Source: Candidatus Doudnabacteria bacterium (GTDB lineage Bacteria > Patescibacteriota > Doudnabacteria > UBA920 > O2-02-FULL-48-8). Taken from it: a stretch of DNA of 49,648 bases. This document shows, piece after piece, positions 33,288-40,173 of this stretch. The notes under the pieces were generated by a model. The model ran no database searches. It was not told where the DNA came from and saw only the letters and a program-made list of their open reading frames with translations. Positions within the stretch are counted from its first letter, which is position 1. Each line of letters starts with the position of its first letter. The stretch covers positions 1 to 49,648 of the forward strand of contig JACPFQ010000005.1 of the NCBI GenBank assembly GCA_016182875.1, read 5' to 3'. Both the position numbers and the translations under genes were made by a program.

Positions 33288-34745
33288 ATGGATTTGACCG
33301 AGCTAACAATTACACAAGCGGCCCAGGGCCTATTAAGAAAACAGTTCTCTGCCGTTGAACTTGCCAAAGCGCATCTTGAGCGAATCAAAAGCTTAGAGCC
33401 CAAACTTCATGCTTTTCTGCATGTCGCCGAACAGAATGCGCTTGCGGATGCCGCAACCGCCGATGACCTGATTGCCCAGGGTAAAAATTTTCCGCTGACC
33501 GGCATTCCATACGCGGTCAAGGACAATATCCTTGTTTCCGGCATGCCGGCGACAGCTGCTTCCAAGATATTGCAGAATTTCGTGGCGCCTTATGATGCCA
33601 CGATTATTCGCCGCTTGCGGCAGTTGGGTACGATAGTGCTTGGTAAAACCAATCTCGACGAATTTGCCTTAGGCTCTTCTACTGAGAATTCGGCATTTGG
33701 CCCGACATTCAATCCTTACGATACAACCCGCGTGCCTGGCGGCTCTTCCGGCGGCTCAGCCGCGTCTGTTGCTGCTTTCGAGGCGGTATTTGCTCTGGGC
33801 ACCGATACGGGGGGCTCGATTCGCCAGCCTGCCGCGTTTTGCGGCGTGGTGGGGCTCAAGCCGACCCAGGGGCGTGTTTCCCGCTACGGTTTGGTGGCCA
33901 TCGGTTCGTCTCTGGATCAGGCCGGAGTCTTAAGCAAAACGGTTGAAGATGCGTTTTTGGTGCTGCAGCAAATCGCGGGTATGGATGAATTTTCCTCCAC
34001 GACTCTCAGCAAAGAAGTGCCTGATTACTCCAAATTTATGGATAAAGGAGTCAAAGGCTTTAAGATTGGTTTGCCCAAGGAATATTTTGCCGAAGGCGTT
34101 GAGCCGGAAGTTAAAGGGCTTGTCGAAAGCAGTGCAAAAAAACTGCAGGAGCAAGGCGCAGTCCTTGAGGAAATGAGCTTGTCGAACGCCAGCCTGCCCT
34201 TGGCCGTATATCACTTGATTCTTCCGGTTGAGATTTCTTCAAATCTTTCCCGATACGACGGCATTCGTTATGGCTTGTCCGTCCCTTCTGAAAGTCTTTC
34301 CGAAGTTTATTACCAAACCCGCTCCGCCGGGTTTGGTCCGGAGGCGAAACGAAGGATTATGATTGGAACTTACGCTTCATCCGCAGGATACTTCGACGCT
34401 TACTACAAAAAAGCCAAACAGGTTCAGGCTTTAATCAAGCAGGAATTTGTGGAAGCATTTGCCAGATACGACCTGCTTTTGACCCCGACCACGCCGACCG
34501 CGGCTTTCAAAGTGGGGGAGCGGGCCGCAGACCCCCTGGCCATGTATTTAGCCGATATCCTCACTGTGGCTTCAAACATTTCCGGCGTGCCGGCAATTTC
34601 CATTCCAGCAGGCCTAACCAAGGCCGGTTTGCCGGTTGGGGTCCAGCTGATTGCCCCGCATTTTAAAGAGGAAACTTTGCTGCAAGCCGGGCATGCTCTT
34701 GAGCAGTCTTTGGGCCTTAAGCTTAAGCCAAATTTACAATTATGA
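33288..34745 (+). CDS. gatA: Asp/Glu-tRNA amidotransferase subunit A
   Basis: 485-aa amidase that releases ammonia from glutamine for GatB. The Ser-cis-Ser-Lys triad is recognisable: Lys in 'YAVKDNILV' (about 78), and the serines in 'GGSSGGSAASVA' (about 149-160) and 'GTDTGGSIRQPA' (about 172-183). Full length, with the usual C-terminus 'GLPVGVQLIAPHFKEETLL'. It is second in the gatC-gatA-pilin-gatB unit. Confidence 0.96.
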   Translation: MDLTELTITQAAQGLLRKQFSAVELAKAHLERIKSLEPKLHAFLHVAEQNALADAATADDLIAQGKNFPLTGIPYAVKDNILVSGMPATAASKILQNFVAPYDATIIRRLRQLGTIVLGKTNLDEFALGSSTENSAFGPTFNPYDTTRVPGGSSGGSAASVAAFEAVFALGTDTGGSIRQPAAFCGVVGLKPTQGRVSRYGLVAIGSSLDQAGVLSKTVEDAFLVLQQIAGMDEFSSTTLSKEVPDYSKFMDKGVKGFKIGLPKEYFAEGVEPEVKGLVESSAKKLQEQGAVLEEMSLSNASLPLAVYHLILPVEISSNLSRYDGIRYGLSVPSESLSEVYYQTRSAGFGPEAKRRIMIGTYASSAGYFDAYYKKAKQVQALIKQEFVEAFARYDLLLTPTTPTAAFKVGERAADPLAMYLADILTVASNISGVPAISIPAGLTKAGLPVGVQLIAPHFKEETLLQAGHALEQSLGLKLKPNLQL

Positions 34746-34826
34746 ATTTTGAATTTCGACTGAAATTAGAATTTAATAAATTAAATAATTGATTCGAAAT
34801 TCTAAACTCAAAATTAATAATTAAAG
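34741..34826 (+). repeat. AT-rich intergenic palindrome, family I2 (copy 4)
   Basis: Between gatA and the pilin-like gene, ending three bases before the ATG: 'attatgaattttgaatttcg' pairs with 'cgaaattctaaactcaaaat'. A transcript across it would form a long weak hairpin. Confidence 0.85.
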
Positions 34827-34828
34827 CT

Positions 34829-35296
34829 ATGCGTCTTCTCACATTTATTCTACTGTTCGTAATTATCGCCCCCCAAATAGCCTTTGCGGCCAATCCCTGC
34901 ATCGTCGGTCCTGACTCCAACATTGGCAGGTGTGTAACCCAGATTTATCAATGGGCTCTGGCTGTTTCGGCCATTTTGGCCATGCTCATGATGGTTGTGG
35001 GCGGCTACCTGGTCATGACTGCCGGCGGCAGCGCCCAGCAGTCGGAAAAAGGCAAGCATTACGTTTTGTCGGCCATTGTCGGCATGGGTTTGCTTTTTGG
35101 CACATATCTTATCCTTAATACGATAAACCCTGATTTGGTTCAGTTCCGAGATTTTTCCACTGAACCGCCGTCGGCGACCCAAACGCCTTCAGGAGTGCGG
35201 CAGCCATTGCAAAATACACAAAACCCCGCACAGTTTCCGCCCACTCAAGCCCCAAGCATTACCCCCAACAACCCTAGCCAATCAGTGCCTCGCTGA
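34829..35296 (+). CDS. two-helix VirB2/TrbC-like type IV secretion pilin
   Basis: 155 aa. A signal peptide (cleavage likely after 'QIAFA', residue 20) is followed by a short loop with two cysteines and two membrane helices (about 44-64 and 84-101) with a small basic loop 'SEKGKHY' between them, then a P/Q/T-rich tail. This is the form of T4SS pilins of the VirB2/TrbC class, found in Patescibacteria. It lies between gatA and gatB, 13 kb from the other secretion genes. It may supply the pilus subunit for that machine. Assignment rests on topology. Confidence 0.75.
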   Translation: MRLLTFILLFVIIAPQIAFAANPCIVGPDSNIGRCVTQIYQWALAVSAILAMLMMVVGGYLVMTAGGSAQQSEKGKHYVLSAIVGMGLLFGTYLILNTINPDLVQFRDFSTEPPSATQTPSGVRQPLQNTQNPAQFPPTQAPSITPNNPSQSVPR

Positions 35297-35301
35297 ACCC
35301 C

Positions 35302-36783
35302 ATGACCTACGAACCCATTATTGGGCTGGAAGTCCATGTCCAGCTTAAAACCGAAAGCAAGATGTTTTGCCGGAGCAGAAATTCGGAAGCAGACCGCCCC
35401 AACGTCAATATTTGCGAGGTCTGCACCGGACAGCCGGGCATTTTGCCGGTCATCAACAAAGAAGCCATCAGAAAGACGGTTATGGCCGGCTTGGCTTTGA
35501 ATTGCGAGATTGCCGAATACTCCAAGTTTGACCGGAAAAATTATTTTTATCCCGACCTGCCCAAGGGCTATCAGATTTCCCAGTTTGACAAGCCAATCAA
35601 CGGCAAGGGCTTCATGGAATTAACTGTCAACGGCGAGGTTCGCAAAGTCGGAATTATCCGGGCGCATTTGGAAGAAGACGCCGGAAAACTTGTTCACCCG
35701 CCCGGAAAAAACTACAGCCTGGTTGATTTTAACCGTGCCGGCGTGCCGCTTTTGGAGATTGTCGGCGAGCCCGACATCCGCTCGCCGGAAGAGGCCCGGG
35801 TTTATTTGCAGGAGCTTCAAAATCTGATGCGCTACCTGCAGGTCTCCGACGCTGATATGGAAAAAGGGCAGCTTCGCTGTGACGCCAATATTTCACTGCG
35901 TAAAAAAGGCGAACGGAGTTTTCCGCCTTATAAGGTCGAAGTCAAAAATATGAATTCGTTCAAGGCGGTGGCAGATGCTTTGGCTTACGAAATAACAAGG
36001 CAAACTGAAATTTTGGATGAAGGCAAAACTCCGGAAATGGAAACACGCGGCTGGGTCGAAGACAAGGGAATTACGGTTTCCCAAAGGTCCAAAGAAGAAT
36101 CGCAGGACTACCGCTATTTTCAGGAGCCGGATTTGCCGGTGATACATTTTAGCAAAGACTGGATAGAAGAAGTTCGAAGGATGTTGCCGGAATTGCCTGC
36201 AGCGCGCAAACAGAGATTTATGCGCGAATTTGCCCTAAGCGGGAAAGACGCTCAAACTTTGGTTTTGTATAAGGATCTGGCTGATTACTTTGAAAACGTA
36301 ATTTCGGAATTCGATGAGTGGCTTTCTTCCGAGCACATTCAGTTTAATAAAGAAGACCATGTCGAGCACGTGCGCCTGGCCGCCAATTGGATTTTGGGGC
36401 AATTTTTGGCTCTGCTCAACGAGGCCAAACAGACCCCTGCACAGTCAAAGGTCAGCGCGGAAAACTTCGCCGAGCTTGTGAAGCTTATCGCTCAGGGCAA
36501 AGTTTCCCAGCTTGCGGCAAAGGATGTTTTTGTGAAAATGTTCGAGACCGGCGAGGACCCGAGCAATCTTTTGGAATCCCTGGGCCTGGTTCAGGTTTCC
36601 GACGAATCCGTGATTTTGGAAGCGGTAAAAAAGGTCATTGCCGACAATCCCAAGGGGGTGGCGGATTTGAAAGCCAACCCCAAAGCCATCGGCTTTTTGG
36701 TTGGCCAAGTTATGAAGGAGCTCAAAGGCAAAGGCAATCCGTGGGTGATAAATGAGCTTCTAAAAAAGGAGCTAAGGATTTAG
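35302..36783 (+). CDS. gatB: Asp/Glu-tRNA amidotransferase subunit B
   Basis: 493 aa. The kinase-like core ('PIIGLEVHVQLKTESKMFC', 'YFYPDLPKGYQISQFD', 'DFNRAGVPLLEIVGEPD'), helical domain and YqeY-like tail are complete. GatB phosphorylates and amidates Glu-tRNA(Gln) or Asp-tRNA(Asn). It starts five bases after the pilin-like gene. A 12-bp stem hairpin follows its stop. Confidence 0.96.
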   Translation: MTYEPIIGLEVHVQLKTESKMFCRSRNSEADRPNVNICEVCTGQPGILPVINKEAIRKTVMAGLALNCEIAEYSKFDRKNYFYPDLPKGYQISQFDKPINGKGFMELTVNGEVRKVGIIRAHLEEDAGKLVHPPGKNYSLVDFNRAGVPLLEIVGEPDIRSPEEARVYLQELQNLMRYLQVSDADMEKGQLRCDANISLRKKGERSFPPYKVEVKNMNSFKAVADALAYEITRQTEILDEGKTPEMETRGWVEDKGITVSQRSKEESQDYRYFQEPDLPVIHFSKDWIEEVRRMLPELPAARKQRFMREFALSGKDAQTLVLYKDLADYFENVISEFDEWLSSEHIQFNKEDHVEHVRLAANWILGQFLALLNEAKQTPAQSKVSAENFAELVKLIAQGKVSQLAAKDVFVKMFETGEDPSNLLESLGLVQVSDESVILEAVKKVIADNPKGVADLKANPKAIGFLVGQVMKELKGKGNPWVINELLKKELRI

Positions 36784-36787
36784 TTTT

Positions 36788-36956
36788 GCCACCTTTTGTG
36801 CAGACAAAAGGTGGCGCCAAAAACTGCCGACACGGGAAAAATTTACCGGAATTTATAGCTCGCATGTTCTTATCACGTTGCGAAGAAGTGCTAATTCTAT
36901 CCTGTCGCAACACAGCGCTCGCTTCAAATTCCGACTAAATTTTTCCGAGTGTCGGA
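36788..36956. other. structured gap between gatB and miaA
   Basis: A perfect 12-bp stem GCCACCTTTTGT (36788-36799) / ACAAAAGGTGGC (36804-36815) with a 4-base loop follows gatB; there is no T run. A second, larger inverted repeat pairs 'ccgacacgggaaaaattta' (36828-36846) with 'taaatttttccgagtgtcgg' (36937-36956), and its right arm includes the miaA stop codon. No gene is seen inside. Confidence 0.6.
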
Positions 36957-37867
36957 GAACTGAGATAATTTCTAATCCTTCGCTCAGCTTGCTTTTGATT
37001 TTTAGTCCACCGGATTCTTTTGTCGCGCTTAAACCAGGTCATCTGGCGCTTCGCATACTGCCATTCGGCAGTTTTTATTTTTTTCACAAGCTCTTGCTTG
37101 TCGTCTCCATTTTTCAAGTATTGCGCAACCAAAGCATAGGTCAGCCCGATTTGTTTGAAGCGTCCAGATGTTATGCCCGTGCTTAACATCTGTTTAACTT
37201 CCTTGAGCATGCCCTGCTTGATTCTTCGGTCAACGTTTTTGGCGATGCGCTGTTTGAGATTGGGTGGATTGAGGCCTAAAAGCAATGCAGGAGATCCCGA
37301 ATCCCGCCGGCGCCAAGGCTTTGGCGGGCAGGCAAGTTCAGGATTGCGAGAAGGGACTGGCTTGCCAGTCACTTTCACAATCTCAATGGCTCTGATTAAG
37401 CGCATTGGATTATGCCTATCGATGGTTTTGGCGCGGCGCGGGTCAAGCTTTTTGAGCATTTTAAAAAGCTCAGGAGCAGATTTTTTTGCAAGCTGCCGGC
37501 GAAGCTTGGGGTTGGGCTTAACCTCGGGAATCTTAAGGCCATCGATAGCCGCATAAATGTAAAAAGCCGTGCCGCCGACCAGAAAAGGAAGTTTGCCGCG
37601 TGACATAATTCTATCTATCGCTATTTTTATGTCATGTTTGAAATGGGTAACAGTATATTGCTTTTTAGGTGAAATGATGTCGAGTAAATGATGTTTAACT
37701 ATCCGCCGCTGGTTTTTGCCCACCTTACCTGTTCCGATATTCATCCCTTTATAAACTTGCCTGCTGTCGGCGGAAATGATTTCGCCGTTGAATTTTTTGG
37801 CAAGCTTGATGGCAAGCGAAGATTTGCCGGAAGCGGTAGGACCGAGGATGACCACTAGTTTATTCAT
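36935..37867 (-). CDS. miaA: tRNA dimethylallyltransferase MiaA
   Basis: The start 'MNKLVVILGPTASGKS' is chosen; the upstream extension of the frame comes from a palindrome. 310 aa with the P-loop 'GPTASGKSSLA' at about 8-18, 'ISADSRQVYKGMNIGTGK' and 'RLIRAIEIVKVTGKP'. The enzyme adds dimethylallyl to A37 of tRNAs reading UNN codons. An in-frame palindromic element occupies about residues 172-195, between 'VTGKPVPSRNPE' and 'PALLLGLNPP', which are adjacent in other MiaA proteins apart from a short loop. The core motifs are unaffected. Confidence 0.93.
   Translation of the reverse strand: MNKLVVILGPTASGKSSLAIKLAKKFNGEIISADSRQVYKGMNIGTGKVGKNQRRIVKHHLLDIISPKKQYTVTHFKHDIKIAIDRIMSRGKLPFLVGGTAFYIYAAIDGLKIPEVKPNPKLRRQLAKKSAPELFKMLKKLDPRRAKTIDRHNPMRLIRAIEIVKVTGKPVPSRNPELACPPKPWRRRDSGSPALLLGLNPPNLKQRIAKNVDRRIKQGMLKEVKQMLSTGITSGRFKQIGLTYALVAQYLKNGDDKQELVKKIKTAEWQYAKRQMTWFKRDKRIRWTKNQKQAERRIRNYLSSPTLGKI
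37283..37352 (-). repeat. in-frame palindromic element in miaA
   Basis: Nested palindrome 'gatcccgaatcccgccggcgcc' type arms around 'caaggctttggcgggcagg', ending in 'caagttcaggattgcgag'. The outer word recurs in rsmA (6529-6551) and the inner 'ggcgggcagg' in thrS (38199-38232). Confidence 0.8.
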
Positions 37868-37872
37868 AAGGA

Positions 37873-37978
37873 AATTCAAAATGCAAAAGTCAAAATGCAA
37901 AATGAAAGATTAAAATTAAAAATTATTCTCTTTGCATTTTTAATTACATTTTGATTTTTGCTCTTTGATTTTTGATTT
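37873..37978 (-). repeat. AT-rich intergenic palindrome, family I1 (copy 4)
   Basis: Same family as 7369, 10347 and 19755, here on the minus strand directly before the miaA ATG. Confidence 0.9.
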
Positions 37979-38125
37979 TCGCCAAGGTCATGCCCGAAAA
38001 TTTAGAAGGCCGCTTTAAAGAAGCCCCGTGGACCTTCATCCGGGGCCGTTTTTTTATTTCGCGTTTTTCTGCCTTGGTATTATGTTCAAGTTTTTTTCGC
38101 ATGTATAAGCCGATAAATCGGCGGG
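37979..38125. other. gap between thrS and miaA with hairpins
   Basis: A stem GCCCCG (38023-38028) / CGGGGC (38041-38046) is followed on the + strand by CGTTTTTTT, which looks like an intrinsic terminator although no + gene is known here. A small hairpin GCCGA/TCGGC lies at 38109-38122. No convincing gene is present. Confidence 0.45.
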
Positions 38126-39346
38126 CTACAGGCTCTTATTTTTTATTTCTTTAAGCACGCGGCCAATAAATTTATCAAGCTTCATCGCGCCCAAATCTTT
38201 CCCGCCTTCGCCGAGGCTTCGGCGGGCAGGTTGATTGCGAGCCCTGACTGCCACTGTTTTGGCTTTTTGTTCTTTCTCCCCAACGATGAGCATATAGGGG
38301 ATTTTTCGCAGTTCGGCCTCTCGGATTTTCTTGCCTATTGACTCGGGTTTGTTATAGAAGTCCGTTCGAATATTATTTTCTTGCAGTTCGGCAACAATTT
38401 TTTGAGCATACTTGACCTGTTTGTCCGAGATGGGGAGCACAGCGACTTGGACAGGAGAGAGCCAGAGGGGGAAAGCTCCGGCAAAATGCTCAATCAGTAT
38501 TGCCATAAACCGTTCAATTGACCCGAAAATTGCCACATGCAAAATAGCTGGCCGTTTATCCTGGCCGTCTTTATCCCGATAAAGCAGATTGAAGTTTTCT
38601 GGCTGGTTGAAGTCGAGCTGGATTGTGGTAACCTGCCACTCGCGTCCCAAACTATCCCGAATCATAATGTCGATTTTTGGGCCGTAAAACACCGCTTCCC
38701 CAATTCCGATTGAATACTGAATTTTTTGTTTTTTAACAGCCTCTTCCAAGGCTTTTTCTGCGTTTTCCCAGGTTTTCTTTTGTCCTAAGTATTTTTCAAA
38801 GTTTTTAGGATCATGGCTTGAAATCCTCGCATAAAAGTTCTTCAAACCGAAAGTTGAATAGATTTCTTTGGTTAGGCTTAATGCCCGGTGGATTTCTTCC
38901 GCCAGCATTTCATGCGGCACAAACCAATGGCTGTCGTCCTGGGTCAGGGCCCGGACTCTAAGCAAGCCGTTTATTTCACCGCTTTTTTCAAAACGATAGA
39001 CTGTTCCATTTTCTGCCAAGCGCAGCGGCAGCTCACGATAGCTCCAGGGCTTGTTCAGATATACTTGAAAATGATGCGGGCAATTCATGGGCTTGAGCGT
39101 ATATTCATCTTCTTCTATTTTAAGCGGCGGCATCATCGCATCGTATTTTTGCCAGTGCTTGCTTTGTTTGTATAGATCGCTTTTGGCGACATGCGGCGTC
39201 CAGACAAAAGTCAGGCCGTACTTGGTTTTGATTTCATAGGCAAATTCTTCCAGCAACCTTCGAATCAAAGCTCCTTTTGGCAACAGCAAAGGGAATCCCG
39301 GGCCGACACTCGGGGAAAACATGAAAAGCTCCAGTTCAGACCCCAA
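38126..39346 (-). CDS. thrS: threonyl-tRNA synthetase, catalytic and anticodon-binding part
   Basis: 406 aa beginning at a TTG ('GSELELFMFSPSVGPGFPLL'). It holds class II motif 1, the zinc cysteine in 'PMNCPHH', motif 2 'YRFEKSGEINGLLRVRALTQ', motif 3 'GSIERFMAILIEHF' and the C-terminal anticodon-binding domain, so the aminoacylation core is complete. The linker that normally precedes it (about 25-30 residues ending in 'DHRKLG') is missing, and it is in a different frame from the N-terminal part. A palindrome adds about 16 residues near 370. Either a split enzyme or a broken gene. Confidence 0.85.
   Translation of the reverse strand: MGSELELFMFSPSVGPGFPLLLPKGALIRRLLEEFAYEIKTKYGLTFVWTPHVAKSDLYKQSKHWQKYDAMMPPLKIEEDEYTLKPMNCPHHFQVYLNKPWSYRELPLRLAENGTVYRFEKSGEINGLLRVRALTQDDSHWFVPHEMLAEEIHRALSLTKEIYSTFGLKNFYARISSHDPKNFEKYLGQKKTWENAEKALEEAVKKQKIQYSIGIGEAVFYGPKIDIMIRDSLGREWQVTTIQLDFNQPENFNLLYRDKDGQDKRPAILHVAIFGSIERFMAILIEHFAGAFPLWLSPVQVAVLPISDKQVKYAQKIVAELQENNIRTDFYNKPESIGKKIREAELRKIPYMLIVGEKEQKAKTVAVRARNQPARRSLGEGGKDLGAMKLDKFIGRVLKEIKNKSL
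38190..38237 (-). repeat. in-frame palindromic element in thrS
   Basis: Hairpin 'cccgccttcgccgaggcttc' / 'ggcgggcagg', translated as 'NQPARRSLGEGGKD' in the anticodon-binding domain, in the loop after 'KTVAVRA'. Confidence 0.75.
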
Positions 39347-39828
39347 ATGCGGGTAAGCATCTGATTTTTTTCGGAGCCGCGCCAGTAAGCGCCAGCCACT
39401 GAAAGGAGCTTGAAATATTTAAGCGCTTTGTCGGGATTATCGATATGTCCGCCGCGGCAGAGATCGGTGTAAGCGCCGGATTTATAAAAACTGACTTTCT
39501 TTTTTCCCTGTTCACTGAACTCATCAATCATTTCGTGCTTGTAAGGATTATTGGGGTATTCTTTTTTGGCCTCTTGGCTGTTTAGCTCATGCCGCTCAAA
39601 GTTTTTCCAGGTTTTTGCCAGTTCGTGCATCTTTTTTTCGATTTTTGGAAAATCAGCCTCGGAAATTTTGGTGTTGCCGAAGTCAAAGTCAAAATAGAAG
39701 CCGTTTTCGATTGATGGCCCAATGGCCCGCTTGGCGTTTGGCCACAATTCCATTACCGCCGCCGCCAAAAGGTGGGCGCAGGAGTGGCGGAGGTTGCTGA
39801 GGTATTCTTGGGATTGTTGCTTGGGCAT
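39265..39828 (-). CDS. thrS: threonyl-tRNA synthetase, N-terminal editing part
   Basis: 187 aa, of which about 163 are native. 'LRHSCAHLLAAAV' (HxxxH) and 'YTDLCRGGHI' supply the four metal/active-site residues of the N2 editing domain that removes serine from tRNA(Thr). No TGS domain precedes it, as in many Patescibacteria. After 'MLTRIWG' the frame runs out of phase into the catalytic part and the last 24 residues are meaningless. Separate editing and catalytic ThrRS proteins are known in some archaea, so a functional split is possible. A T-box leader lies upstream. Confidence 0.85.
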   Translation of the reverse strand: MPKQQSQEYLSNLRHSCAHLLAAAVMELWPNAKRAIGPSIENGFYFDFDFGNTKISEADFPKIEKKMHELAKTWKNFERHELNSQEAKKEYPNNPYKHEMIDEFSEQGKKKVSFYKSGAYTDLCRGGHIDNPDKALKYFKLLSVAGAYWRGSEKNQMLTRIWGLNWSFSCFPRVSARDSLCCCQKEL

Positions 39829-39848
39829 AATAGTTATGGTTTCCGGTT

Positions 39849-39948
39849 CCCCCTCTTATTCTAAGAGGGGGTTAGGGGGAGTTAGAACCTAAAACGCTTG
39901 GATATTATAACCCCCTCTAACTCCCCCTTATATTAAGGGGGAGAACAA
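39849..39948 (-). repeat. palindromic element (variant of the SPLGTRG family) in the thrS leader
   Basis: Hairpin 'ccctcttattctaagaggg', outer arms 'agggggagttaga' / 'tctaactccccct' and a second hairpin 'cccccttatattaaggggg'. It lies between the T-box terminator and the thrS start codon, so it belongs to the full-length leader RNA. Confidence 0.85.
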
Positions 39949-39967
39949 CTGCGGCAAAATTCTAAAC

Positions 39968-40138
39968 AAAAAATCCCAAACAGAGAATTCTGCTTGGGAC
40001 TCTCGCGAGTGGTTCCACCCAAATTGACTATTAACCGTTGACAATTAACCGTTAACAGCCCACTTTATTGCTTCATTTATCGGCTGAAGGTGACGGAAAG
40101 CTCAATGGTTGGTAGCCACGTCAACGCTTTCATTGCTT
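39968..40138 (-). promoter_or_regulatory. T-box riboswitch leader of thrS
   Basis: On the minus strand the T-box sequence GGGTGGAACC (40011-40020) is followed by the antiterminator partner AGTCCC and an intrinsic terminator: an 11-bp stem at 39974-39984/39989-39999 with TTTTTT at 39968-39973. TCCC is shared by antiterminator and terminator, as the mechanism demands. The upstream part 'GAAAGCGTTGACGTGG...GCTTTC' can form Stem I, and a possible Thr specifier ACC lies in 'GGCTACCAACC'. Uncharged tRNA(Thr) would stabilise the antiterminator and allow transcription of thrS. Stem I is only roughly modelled. Confidence 0.82.
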
Positions 40139-40144
40139 AAAGTT

Positions 40145-40173
40145 ATTATATTCCAGCCTGACTAACTTAGCAA
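40145..40173 (-). promoter_or_regulatory. promoter of the thrS T-box leader
   Basis: On the minus strand TTGCTA (40168-40173) and TATAAT (40145-40150) are 17 bases apart. The predicted start near 40138 gives a leader that contains the entire T-box. The -35 box overlaps the last codons of dnaE. Confidence 0.75.
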
